Source of the DNA: Candidatus Parcubacteria bacterium
Lineage (GTDB): Bacteria; Patescibacteriota; Minisyncoccia; Phycocordibacterales; UBA2100
Assembly: GCA_003599175.1 (NCBI GenBank)
Contig: QZIY01000036.1
Span: 1 to 49,322 of the forward strand
DNA: 49,322 bases
Direction: 5' to 3'
Numbering within the stretch: the stretch's first letter is position 1; the number at the start of each line of letters is the position of its first letter. Below are positions 7,244-15,524 of the stretch, one piece after another. The notes beneath the pieces are model-generated. The model was not told the origin of the DNA, did not search any database, and saw only the letters and a list, made by a program, of their open reading frames with translations. Made by a program: the position numbers and the translations under genes.

Positions 7244-7645
7244 ATGTTCAGTTTATTTCCTGAAATCCTCTTCCTCGAACCTGCGGGCATTGCGCTTTTG
7301 CGCCTCACGGCAGGTATTTTCCTCATCTATATCGGCTATTCCGTATGGCTTGATCGCCGGGCGATCGCCGGAGAGCGTTTCCCCATCATCGGCCACATGC
7401 CAGAGTGGCTTTCCGCCATCGCGGCAGCAGCGCAGGTCGCAATCGGCACTCTCCTTGTCGTCGGCGCATGGACGCAGCTCATGGCAATCCTCGGCGCGAT
7501 TGTCGCGCTCAAGTGCTTCTTCCTCGGGAAGAAATATGGGGGCATAGTTCCGATTGCCCGTTCGGCAAGCATTCTCCTCTTTGTCATCCTTCTCGCACTC
7601 GTCGTGATGGGCGCTGGCGCATTCGCGTTCGACTTGCCGCTCTAG
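7244..7645 (+). CDS. DoxX-like small membrane protein
   Basis: A protein of 133 residues with four hydrophobic helices (LRLTAGIFLIYIGYSVW, AIAAAAQVAIGTLLVVGAW, LMAILGAIVALKCFFLG, ASILLFVILLALVVMGAG), the DoxX-like arrangement. A Lys-Lys-Tyr-Gly turn lies between helices 3 and 4. DoxX-like proteins have been linked to quinone or thiol chemistry, but nothing in this copy proves a reaction. The start ATG is set by the TATACT box seven bases upstream. Confidence 0.7.
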   Translation: MFSLFPEILFLEPAGIALLRLTAGIFLIYIGYSVWLDRRAIAGERFPIIGHMPEWLSAIAAAAQVAIGTLLVVGAWTQLMAILGAIVALKCFFLGKKYGGIVPIARSASILLFVILLALVVMGAGAFAFDLPL

Positions 7646-7676
7646 AAATCGAGAAAATACCTGTTATATTTGCTGT

Positions 7677-7698
7677 TCGATAGTAGAAAATATCGAAC
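7677..7698. repeat. hairpin TTCGATA/TATCGAA
   Basis: A seven-base perfect stem with an eight-base loop between the DoxX-like gene and tRNA-Lys. It may end the membrane-gene transcript. A possible tRNA promoter (TTGGTC and TAGAAT) follows it. Confidence 0.45.
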
Positions 7699-7724
7699 CT
7701 TGGTCTGTGATAGAATAAAGGCAA

Positions 7725-7797
7725 CCGCCCGTAGCTCAGCTGGTAGAGCAGCTCGCTTTTAACGAGAAGGTCGCAGGATCATCCCCTGCCGGGCGGA
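7725..7797 (+). tRNA. tRNA-Lys (anticodon TTT), unusual T loop
   Basis: Acceptor CCGCCCG (7725-7731) pairs with CGGGCGG (7790-7796). The D arm is GCTC/GAGC. The anticodon loop CTTTTAA gives TTT (lysine). The T stem GCAGG/CCTGC is intact, but the seven-base T loop reads ATCATCC instead of TTCRANN. The normal T54-A58 pair is therefore A54-T58. The other two tRNAs here have ordinary T loops. An HTH-LAGLIDADG gene begins one base after the discriminator. Confidence 0.88.
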
Positions 7798-7798
7798 C

Positions 7799-8626
7799 AT
7801 GAATGCTTTCAAAGAGCAGTGTATTGAACTTCGAAAAAAAGACTTCACGCTGAATGAAATAGTAAAAATTACCGGAAGATCGAAAACATCTATTCACTTT
7901 CATATACGCGACCTTCCGCTGAGCCGCGCCAAACAACTCAAAATAAAAGCCGCAAAGAGACGGTTCGCTATCAAGCTTGCAGCGGATCGACGCGGGAAAA
8001 GCGCGCGACTACATAAAAAATTTTCTGATTGGGGCACTGAGTCAGTGTGTCTTGTTTCTCATTTGCTTTTCGATGGAGAGTTGAAGCGATCGGGATGTGT
8101 ATACAATAATCGAAATATTTCTCTTCTAAACCGCGTGGAACAGTGCATGAAAGTAATCTATGATCGCGAACCTAAACGGTACCTGAACAAACTAACTGGT
8201 GTATCGAGAATCAGTTATCACAATGTTTCGCTTGCAGAATATTTGAAAGAAAGATCGGAGCATCTCTTACGAGAAATTCCCGGGCTTGATAAAGATTTGC
8301 AAAGAGAATTTATTCGTTCCTTCTTTGACGACGAAGGATGTATGGATTTTCGACCGCAACGAAACTTGAGACAAATCCGAGGGTACCAAAAGAAGCCTAC
8401 TATCTTATTCCTCGTACAAAAATTACTGCTCAACTTTGAGCTTCCATCGCGCATAAGTGGAAATGAGATAATCATCTCTGGAAAAGAGAACCTTATAAAA
8501 TTCAAAAAAGAAATCAACTTCTCACCTGGTATACGCATCAACGGAAACCGTTCAAATAGTATTTGGAAACAGTCTCTCGAAAAAAGAGTATTGCTGGCGC
8601 GTGCCATCGCTTCATATCAGAAATGA
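7799..8626 (+). CDS. HTH plus LAGLIDADG homing-endonuclease-like protein
   Basis: A protein of 275 residues. The N-terminal HTH (about 10-42: LRKKDFTLNEIVKITGRS, then SIHFHIRDLPL) is followed by two LAGLIDADG-type blocks: LVSHLLFDGELKRSG near 82 and EFIRSFFDDEGCMDF near 174, both retaining an acidic residue at the catalytic position. Strand text between and after (NEIIISGKENLIKFKKEI) fits the DNA-binding saddle. This could be a free-standing homing endonuclease or a regulator of WhiA-like design. No promoter is visible. The ATG is two bases after tRNA-Lys, so expression would come from tRNA read-through or processing. No intron boundary is visible because both tRNA halves are complete upstream. 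Confidence 0.75.
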   Translation: MNAFKEQCIELRKKDFTLNEIVKITGRSKTSIHFHIRDLPLSRAKQLKIKAAKRRFAIKLAADRRGKSARLHKKFSDWGTESVCLVSHLLFDGELKRSGCVYNNRNISLLNRVEQCMKVIYDREPKRYLNKLTGVSRISYHNVSLAEYLKERSEHLLREIPGLDKDLQREFIRSFFDDEGCMDFRPQRNLRQIRGYQKKPTILFLVQKLLLNFELPSRISGNEIIISGKENLIKFKKEINFSPGIRINGNRSNSIWKQSLEKRVLLARAIASYQK

Positions 8627-8639
8627 TATTATGCGGGCC

Positions 8640-9854
8640 ATGAACCCTTTTGAGAATGCGCTGCAGCAGCTCGATCGAGCCGCACAGGTTGGCAAAATTA
8701 ACACTGACGTTCTCGCACGAATGCGCCATGCTGAGCGCGAGGTGCACGTATCTATCCCCATCACAATGGATGATGGGAAACTCCGCATTTTTGAAGGGTA
8801 TCGTGTCCAACACTCCGGCGCGCGTGGCCCGTACAAAGGTGGCATTCGCTTTCATCCGGATACCAATATCGACGAGGTGCGTGCGCTTGCGCTCTGGATG
8901 TCGATGAAATGCGCCGTTGCGGATATTCCGATGGGCGGCGGCAAAGGTGGCATTACCGTGACTCCAAAAGAGCTTTCAAAAGCAGAACTCGAACGTCTCG
9001 CGCGCGGATGGGTACAGCGTATGCACTATGTACTCGGACCAAAAGTCGATGTACCCGCACCTGACGTGAACACCAATCCCGAAATTATCGGATGGATGGC
9101 AGACGAGTACGCAAAAATTTCCGGCGATACCACGGGCGCTGCGTTCACCGGCAAACCCTTGGGCAAAGGCGGCTCCGAAGGCCGCGGAGCTGCAACGGGC
9201 ATGGGGGGTTTCTATACATTTGATGCACTCCGTGAACAACTCGGTATTCCTGCATCGGCGACGGTCGCCATTCAAGGTATGGGCAATGTCGGCGGCCACG
9301 CTGCGAGTATTTTTGAGGAGCACGCTCATCACATCGTCGCTCTTTCTGACTCACGTGGTGGTATCTACCAAAAAGATGGTCTTGATGTCGCAGCAGTGCT
9401 CGCCCACAAAGAAAAAAACGGTTCGCTCAAAGATTTCCCTGGAGCAGAACAAATCTCCAACGAACAGCTCCTCGAGCTCCCCGTCGACGTGCTCATCCCT
9501 GCCGCGCTCGAAAATCAAATCACCAAAGACAACGCAGACCGTATTCAGGCAAAAATTATTGTTGAACTTGCCAACGGTCCGACTACGACCGATGCCGATG
9601 ACATACTCTTTGGCAAAAACACCACCGTCGTCCCCGATATTCTCGCCAACGCGGGCGGCGTGATCGTCTCCACATTTGAATGGGAGCAAAATCTTAAAGG
9701 TGAGCATTGGAGCGAGCAGGATGTTCTTGGAAAACTCAAAAACATTCTCGAAACACAGTCGCAACTCATTGCAAAGCGCGCGCTCGAACTGAAAACTGAT
9801 ATGAGACGCGCGGCGTTTGTCGTTGCGCTCGAACGTATACAGGAGAAGTTATAA
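8640..9854 (+). CDS. Glu/Leu/Phe/Val dehydrogenase (glutamate dehydrogenase)
   Basis: An NAD(P)-dependent amino-acid dehydrogenase interconverting glutamate with 2-oxoglutarate and ammonia. It has 404 residues, the size of small hexameric GDHs. Visible motifs: substrate region GYRVQHSGARGPYKGGIRFH, catalytic lysine loop MGGGKGGI, APDVNTNPEIIGWM, the Rossmann fingerprint VAIQGMGNVGGHAA, and the C-terminal ELANGPTT and LANAGGVIVSTFEW. ATG 8640 is preferred over upstream in-frame ATGs because TATTAT (8627-8632) ends seven bases before it. Preference for glutamate over branched-chain or aromatic amino acids is inferred from the family. It is followed by a strong hairpin. Confidence 0.92.
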   Translation: MNPFENALQQLDRAAQVGKINTDVLARMRHAEREVHVSIPITMDDGKLRIFEGYRVQHSGARGPYKGGIRFHPDTNIDEVRALALWMSMKCAVADIPMGGGKGGITVTPKELSKAELERLARGWVQRMHYVLGPKVDVPAPDVNTNPEIIGWMADEYAKISGDTTGAAFTGKPLGKGGSEGRGAATGMGGFYTFDALREQLGIPASATVAIQGMGNVGGHAASIFEEHAHHIVALSDSRGGIYQKDGLDVAAVLAHKEKNGSLKDFPGAEQISNEQLLELPVDVLIPAALENQITKDNADRIQAKIIVELANGPTTTDADDILFGKNTTVVPDILANAGGVIVSTFEWEQNLKGEHWSEQDVLGKLKNILETQSQLIAKRALELKTDMRRAAFVVALERIQEKL

Positions 9855-9855
9855 C

Positions 9856-9917
9856 CGTTCTAGTCGTTGTATACGTTGTAGACGAAATCGATTTGAACGT
9901 TTTGAACGACTAGAACG
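9856..9917. terminator. CGTTCTAGTCGTT inverted repeat (repeat copy 2, likely terminator)
   Basis: Perfect 13-base arms CGTTCTAGTCGTT (9856-9868) and AACGACTAGAACG (9905-9917) lie between the convergent dehydrogenase and secreted-protein genes. The same units recur at 3685-3760 and near 11680. A bidirectional terminator role is inferred from position. Confidence 0.6.
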
Positions 9918-9924
9918 TCGTGCG

Positions 9925-11553
9925 TCAAATCCCGATGTTGACTGTGGTAGAATCCTGAATGTACACGCCGTCTACACCGAGGCAGCGGATGTAGAACGTG
10001 ACCGGGCCGGAGAGCGCGACGGTAGATGCGCCACCCGAGGTGCTGCTGCCACTGAAGTTGCCGTCGGAGCTGTACTCTTCGCACGAAGAGACGTCGTGCG
10101 AGGTCCAGAAGACTGTCGTGCGGCCACCGAGATTTATCGTCGGGGGCGACGCGCGGATTTTTGCTTCCGGACGCACGCCCGTTTGCGGTGGCGGGGGTGT
10201 GTATGTCGGACTCGAAGGACCTGTCACATTGTGCGTCGATCCCCCGCCAAATCCTGTCGATACTTGCCCGCTTCCGAAGCCTGCCATGCTGCACAGCCCA
10301 TCGAAGAATGATGGTGGAATGACATACGAGAGGAAATTCGTCGCCCACGGTCGCGAACTGCAGAGTCCGCCAGTGCTTGAACCACCGAAGAATCCGGAGA
10401 CTTCGGTGCCACCGCTGCGACTGCGGCCATAGATTGTGACGCCGCCGCCAAACGAGAGGAGATCGCCGTGCACGCCATCGGCCGGTACGGGAATCTGCGC
10501 CTGATTGAGATCGGTTTCCGATGGATCCGGCGTGTTCTCGTCGGTGTCGTCGTCGTACAAATCTTCATCATCGATCAAATCGACGACGTCCACCTGTTCA
10601 TCGTCAGGGTCAACGCACTTGTTATCTTCGTCTTCACTGCACGCCAAGCCAGCATCGCATGAGTACGTACCGCAATCGACGCGCCCATTGGGCACACACT
10701 GCCCCGGCTGCACGGTAGAGCAGTACATGTCCGGCGAGCAGAATCCTGATCCACACGGCTGGCCATCATCCGTCGTTGTTGCAGAATCGTCGACGACGCA
10801 CAGCGGCTCTTGTTTGCAGCCGTTATCATCGAGTCCCTGATCCTGCTCCTTATACCCATCGGGACAATTGATGAGCGCGGAAATCGTCGAGCACCCATCT
10901 GTGGCGAGATCGAGATCGTCACCATCATCAATATTAATGGTGGTGGTCGCCGTACCCCCAAGATCATTCAAAAGATCCGAAATGCTCGTGCTTTGTGCGC
11001 CGTCCGTAGGGAGTGTCGTGCCGCCGCCTGGAGAATACACGGCACATGGATCGCCCGGCGGCGGATTAGCGCTGTAGTAGTACGCGCCCGAAGCGCAGTA
11101 GGCATTGTTGTATCCCATATCTCCCTGGTTGCCGGACGAATTACCCGATGGAGAAAAGAGCGAGCCAAGCAATTGCGTACCGGCACCAAGTGCAAGTCCG
11201 GACACAAGCGGGTTGTCTTTCATAAAGCTCCCGATATCAGTCAGCACACTTTGCGATTTACCCGTCACGTCGGGCGCGGACGTCCCCTTGCAATTATTTG
11301 CCGCTAAACAAACACCCGGAATATTGAAACCATTTACGATCGCATAACAAGGACAGGCCTGCCCTCCCAGTCGAGGATCTTCCTTCGTTCCGGGAGTGCC
11401 ACAAGCTCGATAATAGTTGCGGTCTGGGGTACACATTGCATTTGCCGTTTTGTCGCCGTCCGGAAATGCGGGCGTCGTTTGCGCGAGTAGAGGTGTAGCC
11501 AGACCGAAGCTAAGAACAACAGTGAGTGCGAAAGTTGCAAACGCACGATACAT
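9925..11553 (-). CDS. secreted Cys-rich protein with C-terminal Ig-like domain
   Basis: A protein of 542 residues. It has a signal peptide (ATFALTVVLSFGLATPLLAQ), a region with many Cys (CTPDRNYYRACGTPG, GGQACPCYAIV), a Ser/Gly/Asp-rich middle with a Cys knot-like stretch (CGSGFCSPDMYCSTVQPG, GTYSCDAGLACSEDEDNKC), an acidic Asp/Glu tract, and a C-terminal Ig-like module (EAKIRASPPTINLGGRTTVF, VTFYIRCLGVDGVY) of the kind often found on Parcubacterial surface proteins. A -10-like GATAAT lies about five bases upstream of the ATG. An extracellular or surface role is inferred; the exact function is unknown. Confidence 0.75.
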   Translation of the reverse strand: MYRAFATFALTVVLSFGLATPLLAQTTPAFPDGDKTANAMCTPDRNYYRACGTPGTKEDPRLGGQACPCYAIVNGFNIPGVCLAANNCKGTSAPDVTGKSQSVLTDIGSFMKDNPLVSGLALGAGTQLLGSLFSPSGNSSGNQGDMGYNNAYCASGAYYYSANPPPGDPCAVYSPGGGTTLPTDGAQSTSISDLLNDLGGTATTTINIDDGDDLDLATDGCSTISALINCPDGYKEQDQGLDDNGCKQEPLCVVDDSATTTDDGQPCGSGFCSPDMYCSTVQPGQCVPNGRVDCGTYSCDAGLACSEDEDNKCVDPDDEQVDVVDLIDDEDLYDDDTDENTPDPSETDLNQAQIPVPADGVHGDLLSFGGGVTIYGRSRSGGTEVSGFFGGSSTGGLCSSRPWATNFLSYVIPPSFFDGLCSMAGFGSGQVSTGFGGGSTHNVTGPSSPTYTPPPPQTGVRPEAKIRASPPTINLGGRTTVFWTSHDVSSCEEYSSDGNFSGSSTSGGASTVALSGPVTFYIRCLGVDGVYIQDSTTVNIGI

Positions 11554-11578
11554 GCCGATTATCGTAGCATGTGTTTTT

Positions 11579-12214
11579 TCACACTTCGCTCAAAATGAAT
11601 CGCTCAAGTGCATATTCAAGCTCTTCTCCCTTTCTTCGCGACACATGGGGCAATTCCGCGAGTTCCGCGAGCAATCGTCTTGAACGTTGAACGTCTTGAA
11701 CGCTTCGGGCAGCAAGCAACGCTTGCTTAACTCCCCAAAAGAGCGTGCCGTGTATCGCTTCCGGTGCATTTCCGATCGCGAGTTCTTGCTGATACCCTAC
11801 CCAGAGCTTCTTTTTGTCCCCCACTCGCATGTAATCGACGAGCGCAAAAACAGTCGGGCGCGGCTTCGCACTCTTTGGTGCATCAAAGATCTCCACTGTA
11901 TCCGCATATTTTTGCAAAAGTTTTTTAGTCGCCGCATCCGCTTTTTCTTCGTACATGAAATACATGTCTGTCTGCTTCGCGAGCAAAGGAAGCGCATCAA
12001 TTACGATCTGCCATGTCTCTCTGTTGTCGGATATACGATCAAGTACCACCACCCTTTTTTCAGAAAACATCCCGCCGCCTGCAAGTGCCGCGCGCACATC
12101 TTCTACAGAAGAGGCATCCGAAGCGCGGACAACAGCCACTTTAAGCTTTTGAGCAGCTGCATTCACAGCCACGAGCGCTTTTTTTGTATCCGTTCCAAGA
12201 AAAACAGAAAGCAT
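11579..12214 (-). CDS. holA: DNA polymerase III delta subunit-like protein
   Basis: A clamp-loader delta-type protein of 211 residues, well short of the roughly 340 in E. coli HolA. The N-terminus MLSVFLGTDTKKALVAVNAA, the strand MFSEKRVVVLDRI, the central DMYFMYEEKADAATKKLLQK, and the C-terminal helices FWGVKQALLAARS follow the delta pattern. The start follows the polA stop by two bases (TAAATATG), so it is cotranscribed with polA. Part of the C-terminal text (SVQDVQRSRRLL) is encoded by a CGTTCAAGAC-type repeat. Assignment rests on pattern and length, so moderate certainty. Confidence 0.65.
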   Translation of the reverse strand: MLSVFLGTDTKKALVAVNAAAQKLKVAVVRASDASSVEDVRAALAGGGMFSEKRVVVLDRISDNRETWQIVIDALPLLAKQTDMYFMYEEKADAATKKLLQKYADTVEIFDAPKSAKPRPTVFALVDYMRVGDKKKLWVGYQQELAIGNAPEAIHGTLFWGVKQALLAARSVQDVQRSRRLLAELAELPHVSRRKGEELEYALERFILSEV

Positions 12215-12216
12215 AT

Positions 12217-14580
12217 TTATCGTTTGATTTTCACTGTCTCCCCCCACGAGGGACCAACAGAAATTTCGGCTGTGATTGGTACGCCATGCAATTTTTCAGG
12301 CGCAATCACCGACTCCATCGTGGTACAGATCGCGCGCGCAATTGTTTCTGCCTCTTTCGCATCGAGTTCGTACACGAGCTCGTCGTGCACTTGCATCACC
12401 AGGGTAGCTTTCCCGCGCCAGCCCGATGATTCGATCACGCGATCGGCTTCGATCATCGCCAATTTCATCACATCAGATTGCGTGCCTTGAATCGGTGCGT
12501 TCACCGCCATGCGCTCGGCTGCCGCGCGCATTTGCGGCAAGGGCGATTGGAATCCTGGGAAATAGCGGCGGCGACCATAGAGGGTTTCCGTAAATCCTTC
12601 GCGTGCGGCAGTGAGTTTGGTGTTTTCGACATAGCGCGCAAGTCCTGCGTACTGTTTGAAATACTCGTCGAGATACTTCGCCGCTTCATCGCGTGAGACT
12701 CCCCCGCCCAAATTCTCGCGAAGCGCATTCGCGCCCATGCCATAGAGAATGCCGAAGTTGATCACCTTTGCTCTCCGACGCATTTCTTTGTCGACGTGCT
12801 CCAGGGGCACATTAAAGACTTCCGCCGCAACCGCCGCGTGAACATCTCCCCCTTTTTGAAACACCTCGATGAGTTTTTCATCGGCAGAAAGCCCCGCGGC
12901 AATGCGAAGTTCGATTTGCGAGTAATCGAGCGCAGCGATCACCCTACCCTTAGGAGCGGAGAACGCTTCGCGAATACGCTGGCCAGATTCTGTCTTGATC
13001 GGAATGTTCTGCAAGTTCGGATTCTGGCTCGCCATGCGGCCCGTCGTCGTGCCGGCCTGGATAAATTCCGCATGTAGTCGGCCATCCGTGCCGACGAGCG
13101 CCGGCATTTTTTCGATGTACGTGCCAAGCAATTTTTGCAATTCGCGGTACATCAAGACATCGCCGATGATCGGATTTTCGTCCGCGAGCTTCGAGAGCTC
13201 GTCTTCGCGCGTTGTGCGTGCACCCGTTGCCGTTTTCTTCTGGCGCGACCCTGCGCCGATTTTTAATTCATCGTAGAGCACGGTGGCGAGTTGTTTGGGA
13301 GAGCCGATATTGAATTCATGCCCCGCTGCTTTGTATACACGCATCGCCACGTCACCGAGCCGTTTCGTGTATTCCTTGCGAAGCGTCTCCAAATGCTTCA
13401 CATCGAGGTACACGCCGTCCACATTCATCCGATCCATGATCGGAATCAGCGGCTTTTCTATTTTTTCAAACACTTCGTTGAGTCGGCCCGTCTCGCGCAG
13501 TTCTTTGAAAATAATTTCGCGTGCTTTGCTGAAATCTTCTGTGTGTGTCGTACGCAAGATATCGTCGAGCGACGGATTCGTAAGATCGGAGTGAAGAAGC
13601 CAAAGCGCGACCGATGTCTCTTTGAACTCTTGGGGATCTGGCGCCTTGTGCTCTGACTCCGCAACCTCATCCGCGCCCCCCAGCACACGAATGCGACTCT
13701 TCAATGTGCGAAACTCCAAATCGTCGCAGAGTTGCAAAATCGTTTGCATATGTTCGCCGATACTCCACGAGTGGTCCGGCACTTTGAAATTGATCGGGAG
13801 ATCAGCATGAATGGTCGCGAGCTGCTTCGAAAATCGGGCTGACTCTTCGTGATCGGCAACGAGTTGCACATACCGCTTCTGGATACCTGCTTTTTTCGCC
13901 ACCGCTTCCACACCCGTCTCTTTGATCGCACGGTAGATGTCGTCGAGTCCACCGAATGTCTTGATGAGCTGCTGCGCACCTTTTTCACCGACACCCGGAA
14001 CACCTTTGATATTGTCCGACGGATCGCCCATGATGCCTTTCATATCGGCAATGTAGATGGGATCAAAACCATAGCGCTCGACGACCGCTGCCTCATCGTA
14101 GAATTTGGTGTTTGAGATTCCGGTGAGCATGCGATAGGCCTCAATGCCGTTCTTTTTCGACACAAGCTGCAACAAATCGACATCACCCGTGACGATAACA
14201 ACATCGATGTCATCTCGCGGCCCCACCTGCGCCGCGATCGTCCCCACCACGTCGTCCGCCTCATACCCTTCATATGAATAGAGCGGTATGCCGAACGCTT
14301 CAAACACCTTCGGCGCACGCACCAGCTGCGCCACAAGCGCATCGTCAGTCTTCATACGAGTCGCTTTGTATTCGGCGTACATATCGTGGCGCTTCGTTGG
14401 CCCGGGCAAATCACGTGCCCCAACAATAAAATCCGGCTTTAGATCTTGGACGGATTTCAAAAGCATCGAGATGAGCCCGAACAAAGCGCCGGTCGGCTCT
14501 CCTTTGCTCGACGAGAGGTCGGGCAGCGCGTGGTACGCGCGATGAATGATCGCGTGCGTATCCAAAATAATCAATCGCAT
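12217..14580 (-). CDS. polA: DNA polymerase I
   Basis: Family A polymerase used in repair and Okazaki-fragment processing, 787 residues. The N-terminal 5'-3' exonuclease has LDTHAIIHRAYHALPD, YEGYEADDVVGTIA, TGDVDLLQLV and the helix-hairpin-helix GVPGVGEKGAQQLI. The middle region lacks clear 3'-5' exonuclease acidic motifs, so proofreading is probably absent. The polymerase has TTGRMASQNPNLQNIP, motif A ALDYSQIELR, motif B RRAKVINFGILYGM and motif C MQVHDELVYE. The O-helix aromatic is Phe. The start is MRLIILD at 14580. An in-frame ATG at 14616 would add MTAKTNKEKSKS. It is followed directly by holA. Confidence 0.95.
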   Translation of the reverse strand: MRLIILDTHAIIHRAYHALPDLSSSKGEPTGALFGLISMLLKSVQDLKPDFIVGARDLPGPTKRHDMYAEYKATRMKTDDALVAQLVRAPKVFEAFGIPLYSYEGYEADDVVGTIAAQVGPRDDIDVVIVTGDVDLLQLVSKKNGIEAYRMLTGISNTKFYDEAAVVERYGFDPIYIADMKGIMGDPSDNIKGVPGVGEKGAQQLIKTFGGLDDIYRAIKETGVEAVAKKAGIQKRYVQLVADHEESARFSKQLATIHADLPINFKVPDHSWSIGEHMQTILQLCDDLEFRTLKSRIRVLGGADEVAESEHKAPDPQEFKETSVALWLLHSDLTNPSLDDILRTTHTEDFSKAREIIFKELRETGRLNEVFEKIEKPLIPIMDRMNVDGVYLDVKHLETLRKEYTKRLGDVAMRVYKAAGHEFNIGSPKQLATVLYDELKIGAGSRQKKTATGARTTREDELSKLADENPIIGDVLMYRELQKLLGTYIEKMPALVGTDGRLHAEFIQAGTTTGRMASQNPNLQNIPIKTESGQRIREAFSAPKGRVIAALDYSQIELRIAAGLSADEKLIEVFQKGGDVHAAVAAEVFNVPLEHVDKEMRRRAKVINFGILYGMGANALRENLGGGVSRDEAAKYLDEYFKQYAGLARYVENTKLTAAREGFTETLYGRRRYFPGFQSPLPQMRAAAERMAVNAPIQGTQSDVMKLAMIEADRVIESSGWRGKATLVMQVHDELVYELDAKEAETIARAICTTMESVIAPEKLHGVPITAEISVGPSWGETVKIKR

Positions 14581-14624
14581 CGATTTACTTTTTTCTTTGT
14601 TTGTTTTTGCCGTCATAACGATGG

Positions 14625-14697
14625 TCATTGCGAACGAAGTGAAGCAATCCAGCGTCTCCGCATCTTACTCTGGATCGCTACGCTGCGCTCGCGATGA
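14625..14697. repeat. ERSEAIQ-type palindromic repeat
   Basis: Imperfect inverted arms: TCATTGCGAACGAAGTGAAG with its extension to 14652, and the CTGGATCGC arm at 14670-14697 ending CGCGATGA. This is the dispersed palindrome known from many bacterial genomes that yields peptide text such as ERSEAIQ. It lies between polA and tsaE, and encodes the last residues of TsaE (SSRAQRSDPE). Confidence 0.75.
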
Positions 14698-15135
14698 CGA
14701 AACGGTACGATGTTCCCCTTCACCAATCTCGATCCGTATTCTATGCGCATTTTGCGGAATCGCACCCTCTACGTGTTCCGGCCACTCTACTAATATGAGA
14801 TTCGATGGGTCGGCAAGAAGCTCGTCCCAGCCCAAGTGCTTAAGCTCATCGCCATTCTTCAATCTATAGGCATCAATATGGACCAGGCGCTGCCATCCGC
14901 CAGCCGGCGGACTGCCCTCGAGTGAATAGATCTTTTCAATAACAAACGTGGGGCTATTCACGGTGTCCGTCACCCCAAGCGCTTTAGCAGCGGCCTGTGC
15001 GAATGTGGTCTTCCCCGCACCAAGCTCACCCGAAAGGCCGACCACCGTGGCACTATCCGCAGCTCGGTCCAATTTCTCTATGAAATCCTGTGCAAAAGTA
15101 TGCATTTCAGCTGGCCCTGCGACTCGTGTCTGCAT
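14665..15135 (-). CDS. tsaE: tRNA t6A biosynthesis ATPase TsaE
   Basis: The P-loop ATPase that, with TsaB and TsaD, makes N6-threonylcarbamoyladenosine at tRNA position 37. It has 156 residues. Walker A is GELGAGKTTFAQAAAKAL near 37. The family signatures VNSPTFVIEKIY, HIDAYRL and LILVEWPEHV are all present. The C-terminal ten or so residues come from the palindromic repeat at 14625-14697, so the ancestral stop was probably lost. TAGAAT on the minus strand ends six bases before the ATG. It points the same way as polA-holA, separated by the repeat. Confidence 0.93.
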   Translation of the reverse strand: MQTRVAGPAEMHTFAQDFIEKLDRAADSATVVGLSGELGAGKTTFAQAAAKALGVTDTVNSPTFVIEKIYSLEGSPPAGGWQRLVHIDAYRLKNGDELKHLGWDELLADPSNLILVEWPEHVEGAIPQNAHRIRIEIGEGEHRTVSSSRAQRSDPE

Positions 15136-15167
15136 GAGGCCATTCTACCCGCGTTTCAAATGACACA

Positions 15168-15485
15168 CTATGGTTCGAGGTTTTCTCTTTGCTTTGCGGG
15201 AGGTGGTTCAATATATTCGCTACCGGGCTGACCGGGGGCGACGGTTGAGTCTATGCGTTTTTGTTTGGGCTCTTTTGGCGAAAGCGGTCCATCTCGGCGC
15301 GATTTGAGCGGCATTTCAGATTTGCCTGGTGGCTCAATGTATTCGGCGCCGTCCGGCTGCATAGATTTTGCGCGTGACTCATTGCCCAATACATCTTTCG
15401 GAAGAGCCCCAACGCCAAGCATCGCGGCACCGCCCAGAACAGCTCGTCTTGATATGCGCCTTTTATCTGGTCCCCCCTCTTTCAT
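15168..15485 (-). CDS. small twin-arginine-signal protein
   Basis: A protein of 105 residues. The N-terminus RRISRRAVLGGAAMLGVG, ending near DVLG, matches a twin-arginine (Tat) export signal: S-R-R-x-h-L followed by a mildly hydrophobic helix. The rest is short and unstructured, with two copies of EYIEPP (about residues 57-62 and 94-99) and basic linkers. No enzyme domain is visible. A leftward TACACT (plus coordinates 15493-15498) ends about seven bases from the ATG and is divergent from the PilB promoter. The long open frame upstream on this strand is antisense to pilB and rejected. Whether the cell has Tat components is not shown here. Confidence 0.55.
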   Translation of the reverse strand: MKEGGPDKRRISRRAVLGGAAMLGVGALPKDVLGNESRAKSMQPDGAEYIEPPGKSEMPLKSRRDGPLSPKEPKQKRIDSTVAPGQPGSEYIEPPPAKQRENLEP

Positions 15486-15511
15486 ACAACCAGTGTACCA
15501 GCAAAATACGG

Positions 15512-15517
15512 TAGAAT
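15512..15517 (+). promoter_or_regulatory. -10 box TAGAAT for pilB
   Basis: TAGAAT lies seven bases before ATG 15525 and overlaps the alternative ATG at 15516. The downstream ATG is therefore the likely start. Confidence 0.6.
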
Positions 15518-15524
15518 GACAGCC

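Noticed and set aside
7725-7797. Group I intron in tRNA-Lys
   Set aside because: Both acceptor strands and all arms are present before the endonuclease-like gene, so the tRNA is not split.
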